Below, one piece after another: positions 1-8,411 of a DNA stretch of 52,909 nucleotides. Numbering within the stretch: the first letter of the stretch is position 1; every line of letters starts with the position of its first letter. The position numbers and the translations under genes are program-made. Source of the DNA: Pseudoxanthomonas sp. (GTDB taxonomy: Bacteria; Pseudomonadota; Gammaproteobacteria; Xanthomonadales; Xanthomonadaceae); assembly GCF_024710765.1 (NCBI RefSeq), contig NZ_JANJUE010000180.1:1-52909 (forward strand), written 5' to 3'. The notes under the pieces were generated by a model. It saw only the letters and a list, made by a program, of their open reading frames with translations, did no database searches and had not been told where the DNA came from.

Positions 1-1524
1 GACAGCGAGTGGCGCAACTACGCGGTGACCTCGCCGCCGGTGGTCGCCGACGGCGTGCTGGTGGTCGGCAGTTCGGTCGGCGACAACCGCGCGCACGCGC
101 TGGAGCAAGGCGTGGTGCGCGGTTACGACGCGCGCAGCGGACGGGAACTGTGGCGCTGGGATCCGGTGCCGCGGGATCCGGCCGAGGCGGCCGCGCAGGG
201 CTGGCGGCCGGAACAGGCGCGCACCGTCGGCGCGGCGAATGCGTGGGCGCCGCTGTCGGTGGACCCGGCGTTGCGCCTGGTCTACGTGCCGACCGGTTCG
301 GCCAGTCCCGACTACACCGGCGCCGAACGCCTGGGCGAGAACCGCGACGCCAATTCACTGGTGGCGCTGGATCTGCACAGCGGCCGGCGGGTGTGGGCGC
401 AGCAGCTGGTGCATCACGATCTGTGGGACTACGACCTGGCGTCGCAGCCGGCGCTGGCCACCGTGCAGACCGCGCAGGGTCCGCGCGAGGCGGTGCTGCA
501 GGCGACCAAGACGGGCTTCCTGTTCGCCTTCGATCGCCGCAGCGGCGAACCGGTGTTCCCGATCACCGAGGTACCGGTGCCCGCCTCGGACGTGCCGGGC
601 GAACAGGCCTGGCCGACCCAGCCGATGCCCGAGCCCTCGCTGCGCCTGGCGCGCCACGCGCCGCTCACTCCGGAGGACGCGTGGGGTCCGACGCCCGGCG
701 AACGCCGCGACTGCGCGCGGCAGATCGCGCAGCTGCGTTCGGAAGGCATCTTCACCCCGCCCAGCGTGCGCGGCACCATCGCCCTGCCCGGCTGGGCCGG
801 CGGAGTGAACTGGGGCGGCATCGCGATCGATGCGCAACGCCAGATCGCGATCCTGCCGGTGTCGGATCTGCCGATGCAGGTGGCGCTGATTCCACGCAAG
901 GCGTTCGACTGGGACAAGGACGACGCCTTTCCCGAGCAGGAATTCAACAGCATGGACGGCACCGGTTACGGCATGCGTCGCGGCGTGCTGGCCTCGGCCA
1001 AGGGAACCCCGTGCGTGGAGCCGCCGTGGGGCCGGGTGGTGGCGGTGGATCTGCGTGCACGCAAGGTGCTGTGGGAACGCCCGCTCGGCACGCTGGAGGA
1101 AGAGCTGCCGTGGCTGCCCTTGAACATCGGCATGCCGGTGCTGGGCGGCGCGGTCACCACCGCCAGCGGCCTGACCTTCATCGGCGCCTCGGCCGACGCG
1201 CGCTTCCGCGCGCTCGACAGCGCGACCGGCAAGGTGCTGTGGGACGCCAAGCTGCCGGCCGGCGGACAGGCCACGCCCTCGGTGTACGCGGTGAACGGCC
1301 GCCAGTACGTCGTGATTGCCGCCGGCGGTCGCGAAGGCCTCGGCCCGATGGGCGACTACGTGATCGCCTACGCGCTGGACGGCGAAGGCGAGGAAGTAGT
1401 GTTCCAGCACGGCGTCGCGGTGCGGATGAGCGTGCTGGGCGCCGGCGCGTTGCTGGTGCTGGGCGGCGTGTTCGCGCTCTGGCGGTACTGGCGACGCCGA
1501 CGCGCAAAGCGCGCCGCCGCCTGA
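1..1524 (+). CDS. PQQ-dependent membrane dehydrogenase (glucose/quinate/shikimate type), 3' part only
   Basis: The reading frame is open from the first base, so the N-terminus lies outside the window; 507 codons and a TGA stop are visible. The sequence is a quinoprotein beta-propeller of the PQQ family. The hallmark HHDLWDYD is encoded at about 412-435, and the last blade GGQATPSVYAVNGRQYVVIA is followed by the typical AAGGREGLGPMGDYVIAYAL end. Enzymes of this family oxidise sugars or cyclic polyols in the periplasm and pass electrons to ubiquinone. After the propeller comes an extra C-terminal hydrophobic helix (about 1414-1480) followed by an Arg/Lys-rich tail, which looks like a membrane anchor with a cytoplasmic end. 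The usual family anchor is N-terminal, so this tail is unusual. The substrate cannot be told from this part. Confidence 0.9.
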   Translation, partial: DSEWRNYAVTSPPVVADGVLVVGSSVGDNRAHALEQGVVRGYDARSGRELWRWDPVPRDPAEAAAQGWRPEQARTVGAANAWAPLSVDPALRLVYVPTGSASPDYTGAERLGENRDANSLVALDLHSGRRVWAQQLVHHDLWDYDLASQPALATVQTAQGPREAVLQATKTGFLFAFDRRSGEPVFPITEVPVPASDVPGEQAWPTQPMPEPSLRLARHAPLTPEDAWGPTPGERRDCARQIAQLRSEGIFTPPSVRGTIALPGWAGGVNWGGIAIDAQRQIAILPVSDLPMQVALIPRKAFDWDKDDAFPEQEFNSMDGTGYGMRRGVLASAKGTPCVEPPWGRVVAVDLRARKVLWERPLGTLEEELPWLPLNIGMPVLGGAVTTASGLTFIGASADARFRALDSATGKVLWDAKLPAGGQATPSVYAVNGRQYVVIAAGGREGLGPMGDYVIAYALDGEGEEVVFQHGVAVRMSVLGAGALLVLGGVFALWRYWRRRRAKRAAA

Positions 1525-1575
1525 CGCACGATCATCGCATCGCCGCGCGAATGCGGCGCTGCGATGCACCCAGCG

Positions 1576-3525
1576 CTACCGTTCCGCCCAGCCCAGGCCT
1601 TCCGGCGAGCCATCCGGATGCGAGGCCCAGAACAGCCGGTTGCGCCCATCCGGACAATCCGTGCCCTGCGTGTATGCCGCCAGCGCGCCGCCTTCGGCCG
1701 CCATGTCCGCGCTGTAGCAGCCGCCATGGGAATCACGGAACCGGTAGCGTTGATCGCCCAGTTGCTGATCCGCATCGATGGCGACGTTGGCCCGGTGCTC
1801 CAGGCGGGTGTAGTAACGAACCACGCCGGGGCGCGAATGCGCGCCGTTGCGGGTGAACGCCTGCTGCAGATCCAGTGATGCGCCGTGGTAGTCCAGCACC
1901 AGCGGATAGGCGAAGGTTTCCGTGTCCTCGGCCAGCACGGTGACGCCCCGGGTCCGCCGGCTGATGCCGGTGATCGTGCTGTCCAGGCGTACCTGCAATC
2001 GATAGTCGTCCTGTTCTCCTTCACCGGTGCCCAGCGCGTCGGGCATCAGCCGGTTGTCGAACGCCAGGCGCTGCTCGACGCGATGCTGGATGCGTCCACG
2101 CGATGTTTCCACGTAGCCCTCGATGACATGGCTGTGCGCGAATGTCGTGGTCACCGTGCCGCCGACCCGGCCGGTCGCGGCATCGCGCGCCAGCGAGGTG
2201 TCGACGATGGGATCCAATGACGCCCCCGCCAGGGTATTGCCAGTGACCGCGCCGGTGATCTGCGGCGTGCCGGCATCGCGATAGACCAGCAGCGTGCCGG
2301 TGAGGTCGAAGGCGGTGATGGTGCCGCCGCTGACCATGGACAACGCGACCTTGTGCGGCTGGCCATCGCTGAGCTTGCCGGCGAACGGCGACAGATCCAC
2401 CCGGTAGGGCATGAAGTTCAGCGCCAGCGGCGGCGGCGCGGGCTGCGCCAGCCGTGGACCGCGATCCGGATTGACCTGCGGATACAGGCGCGGAAACACC
2501 GCGGCCAGGCCCGCCGGTTCATCGTCGATGCGCACCAGCACCTGCCGGAAACTGCCGCCGCGACAGCCCTGGCTGGGCAGATCGCCTTCCAGTCCGCGCC
2601 GGTTGGGACCGATCGCCAGCCGGCTGGCGAGTTCGGGGAAGGCGCTCATCGCCGCATCGGGCATGCAGGTGAACCAGAACAGGTCGTTGCCATAGGCCGG
2701 GTGCGCCATCACGTCCAGATAGGCGCGCTCGACGTTGCGCGGCAGGGTCAGCGTCGTGCCCACCTGATTCGCGGGCGTGCTGACCTGCTGCCAGCCGTTC
2801 GACGTCAGCGGATGGACTTCATCCGCCACGCGCGGGACGCGGTTGACCGGCGTCGGCGGATAGAACAGCAGCGTGGCCGACGCGTAGAAGGGTTGCTGGA
2901 AGTCCGGCGGGTAGCGCGGCGAGGCGCGGGCTTCCAGGGTGCCGTCGCCCGGCTGCGCCAGCAGCGCGCTGTAGTCGGTGACGTCGCGCTCGACCCGCCA
3001 GTGCGTCGGCACGTCGTTGTCCTGGCCGCCGCCACTGTAGAGCGGGACACCGGCCAGCGACACCTGCGCGAGCATCAGGCCATCCAGATAACTGGCGGGC
3101 GCGTCGTTGCGGAAAGACACCTTGAGGATCACCTTCGCCCACGGCCCCGGGCATTGCGCGGGAGGCGCATATGGAAAGACGCCATCGCCGTTGAACCAGG
3201 CGATACCCGCTTCCGGCAACGCGGCGTCGCGGAACAATTCAACCACGCACGGCGTGCCCGACGGACGCGGCACCGGCGGTCCGATCAATACCGTGTCGCG
3301 GGTGCCGGCGGGCGGTATGGCGGTCGCGACGAGATCGAGCGCCTCCCCGGGCGCGGTCCTCGCAGGTGCGAGCGTCGCCGGTGCATGGCTCGCATCGGCG
3401 GAAGATCGCGGCAGTGCGGCCGCTCCGCCCGCGCCCTGCGCGTACGCGCCCAGGAAGGCAACCGCGATGGCGGCGGACAGGATCAGGCCCAGCGAATGGC
3501 GCGTTCCACGCGGCGAACCGGTCAT
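1576..3525 (-). CDS. Secreted peptide-N-glycosidase A (PNGase A)-like protein
   Basis: 649 residues with an N-terminal signal peptide (hydrophobic LGLILSAAIAVAFLGAYAQG, then an Ala/Pro-rich linker). The mature protein resembles the PNGase A family (peptide-N4-(N-acetyl-beta-glucosaminyl)asparagine amidase A). Matching segments are ELFRDAALPEAGIAWFNGDG, a WAKVILKVSFRNDAPASYLD segment, an amino-acid stretch like V.LAGVPLYSGGG, and WRVERDVTDYSALL, typical of the two-lobed beta-sandwich of that family. Known members release N-glycans from glycopeptides and are best described from plants; bacterial relatives are less studied. It would act outside the cytoplasm on host, fungal or environmental glycoproteins. 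It stands alone, convergent with the dehydrogenase gene. The call rests on recalled sequence pattern and catalytic residues were not confirmed. Confidence 0.7.
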   Translation of the reverse strand: MTGSPRGTRHSLGLILSAAIAVAFLGAYAQGAGGAAALPRSSADASHAPATLAPARTAPGEALDLVATAIPPAGTRDTVLIGPPVPRPSGTPCVVELFRDAALPEAGIAWFNGDGVFPYAPPAQCPGPWAKVILKVSFRNDAPASYLDGLMLAQVSLAGVPLYSGGGQDNDVPTHWRVERDVTDYSALLAQPGDGTLEARASPRYPPDFQQPFYASATLLFYPPTPVNRVPRVADEVHPLTSNGWQQVSTPANQVGTTLTLPRNVERAYLDVMAHPAYGNDLFWFTCMPDAAMSAFPELASRLAIGPNRRGLEGDLPSQGCRGGSFRQVLVRIDDEPAGLAAVFPRLYPQVNPDRGPRLAQPAPPPLALNFMPYRVDLSPFAGKLSDGQPHKVALSMVSGGTITAFDLTGTLLVYRDAGTPQITGAVTGNTLAGASLDPIVDTSLARDAATGRVGGTVTTTFAHSHVIEGYVETSRGRIQHRVEQRLAFDNRLMPDALGTGEGEQDDYRLQVRLDSTITGISRRTRGVTVLAEDTETFAYPLVLDYHGASLDLQQAFTRNGAHSRPGVVRYYTRLEHRANVAIDADQQLGDQRYRFRDSHGGCYSADMAAEGGALAAYTQGTDCPDGRNRLFWASHPDGSPEGLGWAER

Positions 3526-3757
3526 GGCGCGATACCTCGTGACGGGATTGCGCGGCGGAGCCTAGCAATGCGCGCGTGTAGGCACGGGTCACGTCTTCGA
3601 ACAGGGCGCAGAGGCGATCGCGGCGTTCACGATGGCGGGCTCAGGCATTGGTTCAACCGTTTTCGCCGTCCCGACTTCTTGCCTGCTTCACACAACCGCC
3701 CTGTTTGCTCCATGTTCGCCTCGCACGCTGGGGACACCTCTGGAGGGAGACTCGATC

Positions 3758-4321
3758 ATGGCCGCAGACACGCAATACCCCCGTGGTCCGCACCTGCCCG
3801 GCTGGCGCCTGCTGATGTGGGGCGGCGCCGCGACCTTGTTGTTGCTACCGCTAATCGCCATGCAGTTCACCGACGAGGTGGACTGGACGCCGTTCGATTT
3901 CGCCGTGTTCGGCGCGATGCTGGCGCTGGCCTGCGGCGCCTGCGAACTGGCGGTGCGGCTGAGCCGGGGCAATCGCCTGTATCGCATCGGCGCGTTCCTC
4001 GCCGTCGCCGCCGGTTTCCTGCTGGCGTGGGTGAACCTGGCGGTGGGCTTCGTCGGCACTGAACGCAATGCCTACAACCTCTGGTACGCCGGCGTGCTGG
4101 CGGTGGCCGTGATCGGCGCACTCATCGCGCGTTTCCGTCCGCGCGGCATGGCCGCCACCTTCACCGCCGCGGCGATCACGCAGGCGGCGGTCGGCCTGGT
4201 CGCCCAGATCAATGGCATGGCGCATCCGTGGCCGGCGACGGTGGCGTTCACTGCACTATGGCTGGTGTCGGCACTGCTTTTCTGCGCCGCCGCGCGGTCC
4301 GGCACGCATACCCTGCCTTGA
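3758..4321 (+). CDS. Small multi-pass membrane protein, function unknown
   Basis: 187 residues from the ATG at 3758, chosen because a strong ribosome site (ggaggga, 3742-3748) precedes it. An open frame extends upstream to 3632, but that extension has no ribosome site and does not look like protein. About six hydrophobic segments are visible, starting with WRLLMWGGAATLLLLPLIAM and ending with VAFTALWLVSALLFCAAA, so this is an inner-membrane protein with very short loops. I do not recognise the family by name. It precedes the ankyrin gene on the same strand by about 114 bases, so they may be co-transcribed, but no link in function is visible. Confidence 0.8.
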   Translation: MAADTQYPRGPHLPGWRLLMWGGAATLLLLPLIAMQFTDEVDWTPFDFAVFGAMLALACGACELAVRLSRGNRLYRIGAFLAVAAGFLLAWVNLAVGFVGTERNAYNLWYAGVLAVAVIGALIARFRPRGMAATFTAAAITQAAVGLVAQINGMAHPWPATVAFTALWLVSALLFCAAARSGTHTLP

Positions 4322-4435
4322 CACCGCGATCGACCGGCGGGCGTCTGACGAACGGCGAAGGAAGCGCATGGGTTCCAGTGGCAGAATCCAGCCACCGGAC
4401 CGGAACGCCATCCAACAGGAGCAGGCGAGACTCCC

Positions 4436-5152
4436 ATGAACAGCGAACGCCTGGAACGCATCCGCGACGGACGCACCGATCTGGTCTTCGAGCACATCGC
4501 CGACGGCCACGCGGCGACCGACACCGACGCCCATGGCGTCCGGCTCATCCGCTGGTGCGCCTACTACGGCGATGCCAGCGCCGTCCGCTTCCTGCTCATG
4601 CATGGCGAAACACTCGCCTCGCTCGGTGACAACCTCGGCTTGGGCGATGCCGTCTTCCACGGCCACTGGCCGCTGTGCCAGTTCCTGCTCGAACAGGGCG
4701 CGAGCGCCGACCATGTCGTGCCCGAAACCGGCGAATCACTCCCGCACCTGGCACTGTGCAAGGCCAACCGTCCCGCTTACGACCTGATCCTGGAACTGCT
4801 GCTCGCGGCAGGCGCGAATCCCGATCGCGCCACCCTGCCCGGGGTGGAAACCGGCGGTTTCATGCGCGATGTCCGCACCCGGGGCGAGACGCCGCTGCAT
4901 CGCGCGGCGGCGTTCGGCAGCGAGAAGGCCATCGACCTGCTGCTGGCGGCGGGAGCGCGCGTCGATGCGCGCGATCGCAATGGCGACTCGCCGCTGGGCT
5001 GGGCGAGCTGGCACCTGCGTCCCGACGCCATCCTGCGCAAGCTCTGCTTCGGCGATCACTTCATCCACCCGGCGCGCAATTCCACCTACGACCACGGCAC
5101 CGGTTGGGGCGCGATGGGCGTGGGCCGGCCACACCTGCGCACTCGCCCATGA
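4436..5152 (+). CDS. Ankyrin-repeat protein
   Basis: 238 residues with an aggag ribosome site just upstream of the ATG. No signal peptide or membrane segment is visible, so it is probably cytoplasmic. Several ankyrin repeats are recognisable: GVRLIRWCAYYGDASAVRFL near residues 34-53, then GHWPLCQFLLEQGA, and the clearest pair GETPLHRAAAFGSEKAIDLL plus GDSPLGWASWHLRPD near residues 150-200. Ankyrin repeats bind other proteins; the partner is unknown. The C-terminus is a short non-repeat tail. It is convergent with the HExxH peptidase gene, with only seven bases between the two stop codons. Confidence 0.9.
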   Translation: MNSERLERIRDGRTDLVFEHIADGHAATDTDAHGVRLIRWCAYYGDASAVRFLLMHGETLASLGDNLGLGDAVFHGHWPLCQFLLEQGASADHVVPETGESLPHLALCKANRPAYDLILELLLAAGANPDRATLPGVETGGFMRDVRTRGETPLHRAAAFGSEKAIDLLLAAGARVDARDRNGDSPLGWASWHLRPDAILRKLCFGDHFIHPARNSTYDHGTGWGAMGVGRPHLRTRP

Positions 5153-5159
5153 GGTGCCG

Positions 5160-6089
5160 CTAGCGCAGATCCATGCCGGGCTGCCAGCCACTGCGCGCCA
5201 GGAACTGCCTGGCGTCGCGCAGTCCGATGATGTCGCGCAGCGCCTGGCGCTTGTCGCTGGCGTTCCGGTAGTAGGCTTTCACGATGCGATAGCCGACCCA
5301 ATAGCCGAGGTCGCCCGGATTGCCGGGCTTGCTGTTGTAGATCCAGTCGGACAGATCGCGCTTGTCCATGTCCGCCTGGAACTTGGTCTCGATGGCCTTT
5401 TCCAGGCCCTTCGTGTTGTGCTTGAGATGCAGGTAGGCCACCTCGCCGGAAATCAGTTCGCCGACGAATTCGGCGGCGCCTTCCATCAGCGCGCTTTCCA
5501 GCACCGTGGCCTGTTCGGTCTCCACGAACGCCGGCAGCTGCTGGACGTGTACATACTCGTGCGCGATCACGTAGACGAAGCGGTCCTCCACGTCGGGGTT
5601 GATCCAGTCGGTCGCGCACAGCGCCTCCAGGCCGATCTGCACGCCGGTATCGGCGCTGGCGGTGCCGACCGGCTTGCCGCGGCCCACTGCGATGGTGACC
5701 GCGGGCACGCGTGCCTCCGGATACAGCTCGACCAGCTTCTGCAATGACGCCTTGAGCCGGGCCCTGCTGGCGGGCAACACCGCCATGCAGCGTCTGGCGT
5801 CCACGTAGACCTGCGGGTTCCTGGCCAGGTTGGCGGCGATGGCCTCGCCGGTGATCCGGCGTGCCTTGGCGAACTGGTGCAATCCCGCGGAGCCACCGTC
5901 CAGATAGTCCCGCTGCAACTGCTCGGCGGTCGGCTGTCCCTGGGTCCGCTCGTACAACCGGTAGAAGCGATCGACATCGCTGATGTCGATGACCGGCTCG
6001 TTCGCCTTCGGCGCATCGGCCGCGCCCGCGGGCAGCGGCAGGCCGCCCAGCACCATGCACACCACCATCGCCTTCAATGCCACGCGCAT
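5160..6089 (-). CDS. Exported putative zinc metallopeptidase with HExxH motif (DUF2268-like)
   Basis: 309 residues beginning with a signal peptide (MRVALKAMVVCMVLGGLPLP, cleaved near AGAADA). A zinc-peptidase motif HEYVH lies at about residues 177-181, and a downstream EGAAEF (Glu203 and Glu207) could supply the third ligand, an arrangement like the DUF2268 gliding/peptidase families. The rest is helical, with no other recognised domain. Its place is periplasmic or extracellular. The gene stands alone, convergent with the ankyrin gene, and about 100 bases separate its start from the end of the next minus-strand gene. The peptidase activity is inferred from the motif only. Confidence 0.8.
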   Translation of the reverse strand: MRVALKAMVVCMVLGGLPLPAGAADAPKANEPVIDISDVDRFYRLYERTQGQPTAEQLQRDYLDGGSAGLHQFAKARRITGEAIAANLARNPQVYVDARRCMAVLPASRARLKASLQKLVELYPEARVPAVTIAVGRGKPVGTASADTGVQIGLEALCATDWINPDVEDRFVYVIAHEYVHVQQLPAFVETEQATVLESALMEGAAEFVGELISGEVAYLHLKHNTKGLEKAIETKFQADMDKRDLSDWIYNSKPGNPGDLGYWVGYRIVKAYYRNASDKRQALRDIIGLRDARQFLARSGWQPGMDLR

Positions 6090-6189
6090 GTTCCATCACT
6101 CCGGGGGGAATGACGCCACGCTACGGACTGCGACCGTGGCGGAACAATGGCCGTTGGTCACCCTGACTCCCGGCCCCCGCGCGGGAACG

Positions 6190-6840
6190 TCATCGTTCCG
6201 GCAAACGCTCGACGGTCATGGCCTTGCGCATGCGCGCGATCACGCCATCGTCAGGCTCCGCGTCGCTGGCCGCGCGTTCGGCATAGATCAGCATGAGTTC
6301 CTTGCGCTGCGCCGCGTCCGGCAGATGCACCAGGCGGACGAAGGCCATGTTTTCCGGCAAGCGCAGGTTCGCCGCGGCGATGAGTTGCTCGACCTGCCCC
6401 AGATCCGAATCGGCGGGCGCCGAAGCACTCAGGGCTCGTCCCCAGGTATCCAGGTGAAAGTCCAACCCGTCCACCGTCAACAGGCGCGACTTGGCGTAGT
6501 CGCCGGCGTGCGTGAGTTCCGGGCGGCTGGGGATGTAGCCCTCCGACTGGATCCAGTACAGGCGTTCCACCGCGCCCTGCGCATTCTTCTGCACGTACAG
6601 GTGAAGGTCGCAGTCGGCATACCCGTACAGGACCCAGCGCCGATTGCCCAGATAGTGGGCGGCCGCCGGAACGTCGATTCGCGCGGGCGGTTCGAACGAT
6701 TCCACGCGGGCACCGCTGGCCCGAAGCCGGGGTTCCACCGCGCCGGCGCCCGTGGCCAGCGCCGCCAGCAGGATCAGTCCTGACACGCCCGGCAGAAAAC
6801 GCCGGGCATACCGCTGCACAATCAAATGATGCGGGTTCAT
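6190..6840 (-). CDS. Exported protein of unknown function
   Basis: 216 residues with a clear signal sequence (RRFLPGVSGLILLAALATGA, cut near AGAVEP). The mature part has no motif I recognise; it looks like a compact alpha/beta domain rich in aromatic residues (RRWVLYGYADCDLHLYVQK, RLYWIQSEGYIP). It is probably periplasmic. It reads in the same direction as the HExxH peptidase gene downstream, so a shared transcript is possible but untested. Codon use matches the neighbours, and the start ATG at 6840 gives a complete signal peptide, which supports this start. Confidence 0.75.
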   Translation of the reverse strand: MNPHHLIVQRYARRFLPGVSGLILLAALATGAGAVEPRLRASGARVESFEPPARIDVPAAAHYLGNRRWVLYGYADCDLHLYVQKNAQGAVERLYWIQSEGYIPSRPELTHAGDYAKSRLLTVDGLDFHLDTWGRALSASAPADSDLGQVEQLIAAANLRLPENMAFVRLVHLPDAAQRKELMLIYAERAASDAEPDDGVIARMRKAMTVERLPER

Positions 6841-6990
6841 GTGCGCACCACCGCGCGACGAAAGGGAACCAAGGCATCGTGGTGGCGGCCCCTTGCGTCT
6901 GCATGTGCCGGAAGTCTTCGGGTCTTCCTGCCGCCCGGGGCAGCCGAGGTCGCTTGCGCGGACGCACGCCGACAGGGGTACCGTGTCGTG

Positions 6991-7488
6991 TCAGCGCAAG
7001 CTGGCGAGAGCACACCCGCTCAAGTACAGGCCGACACCGAACACCGCATGCGTGACCAGGCTGTGCAGGCGGGCTTTCGCCGGATTGGGCGTGCGGCGCG
7101 CGGCGATACCCGCGCCCATGCCTGGCTGCATCAACAGGAACGGTGCGACCACGCTGCCGATGCCGACGATCAAGGCCGGCGCGAGCGTGGGCCGATCACG
7201 CCAGGTCGATCCCCACAGCGCCAGCGGGATGCCCGCGAAGGCGACGCCGGTGAGCAGGTGCACCGCGATGCCGATGGCCTGCTCGCCGCGCACGGGCGGC
7301 GTCGCGGCAATCGGCGCGTGGCGGAAACGGCCACGCGGAAGATACGCCACCCAGCGCCCGACCCAGGCGTAGTTCAAGCCCGGCACGCCGAGCCAGCGGC
7401 GACGCAGCCAGACCCAGACGTCCATCAGCGCGGTGGCGCCCAGGCCAAGCACGATCGCATCCATCACGAAATCCACGGCCGGCGTCAT
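6991..7488 (-). CDS. DUF2938 family membrane protein
   Basis: 165 residues with about four hydrophobic segments. The recognisable DUF2938 pattern is present: an N-terminal GLGATALMDVWVWLRRR, then YAWVGRWVAYLPRGRF, PVRGEQAIGIAVHLLTGVAF, APFLLMQPGMGAGIAARRTP and a closing FGVGLYL. The family is a small inner-membrane protein of unknown function, often next to regulators or methyltransferases. Its start overlaps the stop of the upstream methyltransferase gene by four bases (7485-7488), so the two are translationally coupled. Both probably run from the MerR-type promoter near 8377-8407. Confidence 0.88.
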   Translation of the reverse strand: MTPAVDFVMDAIVLGLGATALMDVWVWLRRRWLGVPGLNYAWVGRWVAYLPRGRFRHAPIAATPPVRGEQAIGIAVHLLTGVAFAGIPLALWGSTWRDRPTLAPALIVGIGSVVAPFLLMQPGMGAGIAARRTPNPAKARLHSLVTHAVFGVGLYLSGCALASLR

Positions 7489-8336
7489 GGCGCCACGCCT
7501 CCGGCATGCGCATCCACCTGCCAGCAGGCGGCGGTGAAACGGATCTCGGCGCCATGCACGTACGGCTGGAACGCCTCGCGCATCGCCGCGATCACCCGTT
7601 CGCGCGTGTCGGCATCCGCATCCTGCAGGACCAGCCCCACCTGGCCGAGGCGGGTGATGTAGGGCACCAGCATCGACTCGGGCAGCGAGCAGGCCAGGTT
7701 GAGCGGATGGATGCCGATGTCACGCCAGCCCGCATCGTCCAGCACCGCGTGGATCCGTTGCGGATCGGCGAACGCGAACTGGCCGGGGCCATCGGCACGA
7801 CGCCCGGGCAAGGCGACCCACGGCGCGGCGGCGCGTTCGGCGGTGGTCATGAAGGGATTGTCCGCCGGCCCCCGCCAGGCCACGAAACGCAGCCGTGCAT
7901 CCGCTTTCGCGGATCGGCGCAGGTTGGCGAATGCCGCCACCGGATCGCCGAAGAACATCACGCCGAAGCGCGAAATGATCCGATCGAAATGAGCCGGCGG
8001 GAACGGATGCACCTGCGCATCGGCCTGGATGAAGTCCACGCGCAGGTCCTCGCGGCGTGCGCGCTCGCGTGCCAGCGCCAGCATCGGCGCGGAAATGTCG
8101 ACGCCCACGCATTCGCCCTGCCCTCTCGCCTGGCGCGCCATCGCCAGGGTGGTGGCGCCGGTGCCGCAACCGACATCCAGCACGCGCGCGGCGGGCACGT
8201 CATCCAGCGCCTCCCGCAGCACCGCGATGAAGGGATCCAGCATCGCATCCAGCAGGGCCTGATGATCCACCCACGCCTGCCCGCCCACGCCGTTCCAGAG
8301 CCTGGCCTGCTCGTCCGCGATCCCGGTCGTGTCCAT
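7485..8336 (-). CDS. Class I SAM-dependent methyltransferase
   Basis: 283 residues from the ATG at 8336. The SAM-binding motif I is VLDVGCGTGATTLAMA, with acidic motif II in GVDISAPMLALA and the post-I pattern VDFIQADAQVHPFPPAHFDR, as in Methyltransf_11/25 proteins. The substrate is not evident. An in-frame GTG at 8378 would extend the protein, but it lies inside the predicted -10 element (8377-8382) of the MerR-type promoter, so the ATG at 8336 is preferred. It is divergent from the merR-type gene and coupled to the DUF2938 gene, which makes a regulator-controlled two-gene operon. Confidence 0.9.
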   Translation of the reverse strand: MDTTGIADEQARLWNGVGGQAWVDHQALLDAMLDPFIAVLREALDDVPAARVLDVGCGTGATTLAMARQARGQGECVGVDISAPMLALARERARREDLRVDFIQADAQVHPFPPAHFDRIISRFGVMFFGDPVAAFANLRRSAKADARLRFVAWRGPADNPFMTTAERAAAPWVALPGRRADGPGQFAFADPQRIHAVLDDAGWRDIGIHPLNLACSLPESMLVPYITRLGQVGLVLQDADADTRERVIAAMREAFQPYVHGAEIRFTAACWQVDAHAGGVAP

Positions 8337-8376
8337 GGTCAGCCGCACCCGCTTGTGTCCGCAAAGGAGGAAGCGC

Positions 8377-8407
8377 ACTCTGCAACTTCAAGTCGACTTG
8401 AAGTCAA
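8377..8407 (-). promoter_or_regulatory. MerR-type promoter and operator with 19-bp spacer
   Basis: On the minus strand a -35-like TTGACT (8407-8402) and a -10-like CAGAGT (8382-8377) are separated by 19 bases instead of the usual 17. The spacer region carries a perfect 20-base palindrome, 8385-8404, made of half-sites ACTTCAAGTC and GACTTGAAGT. This is the classic layout of MerR-family promoters, where the regulator untwists an over-long spacer. The palindrome ends eight bases before the merR ATG (8412), so binding would also block or modulate the regulator's own expression. Sequence arrangement is seen; the regulation is inferred. Confidence 0.8.
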
Positions 8408-8411
8408 GCCC

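Noticed and set aside
8337-8378. N-terminal extension of the methyltransferase from a GTG at 8378.
   Set aside because: The GTG falls inside the predicted -10 element of the MerR-type promoter, so the mRNA would start after it; the ATG at 8336 is kept.
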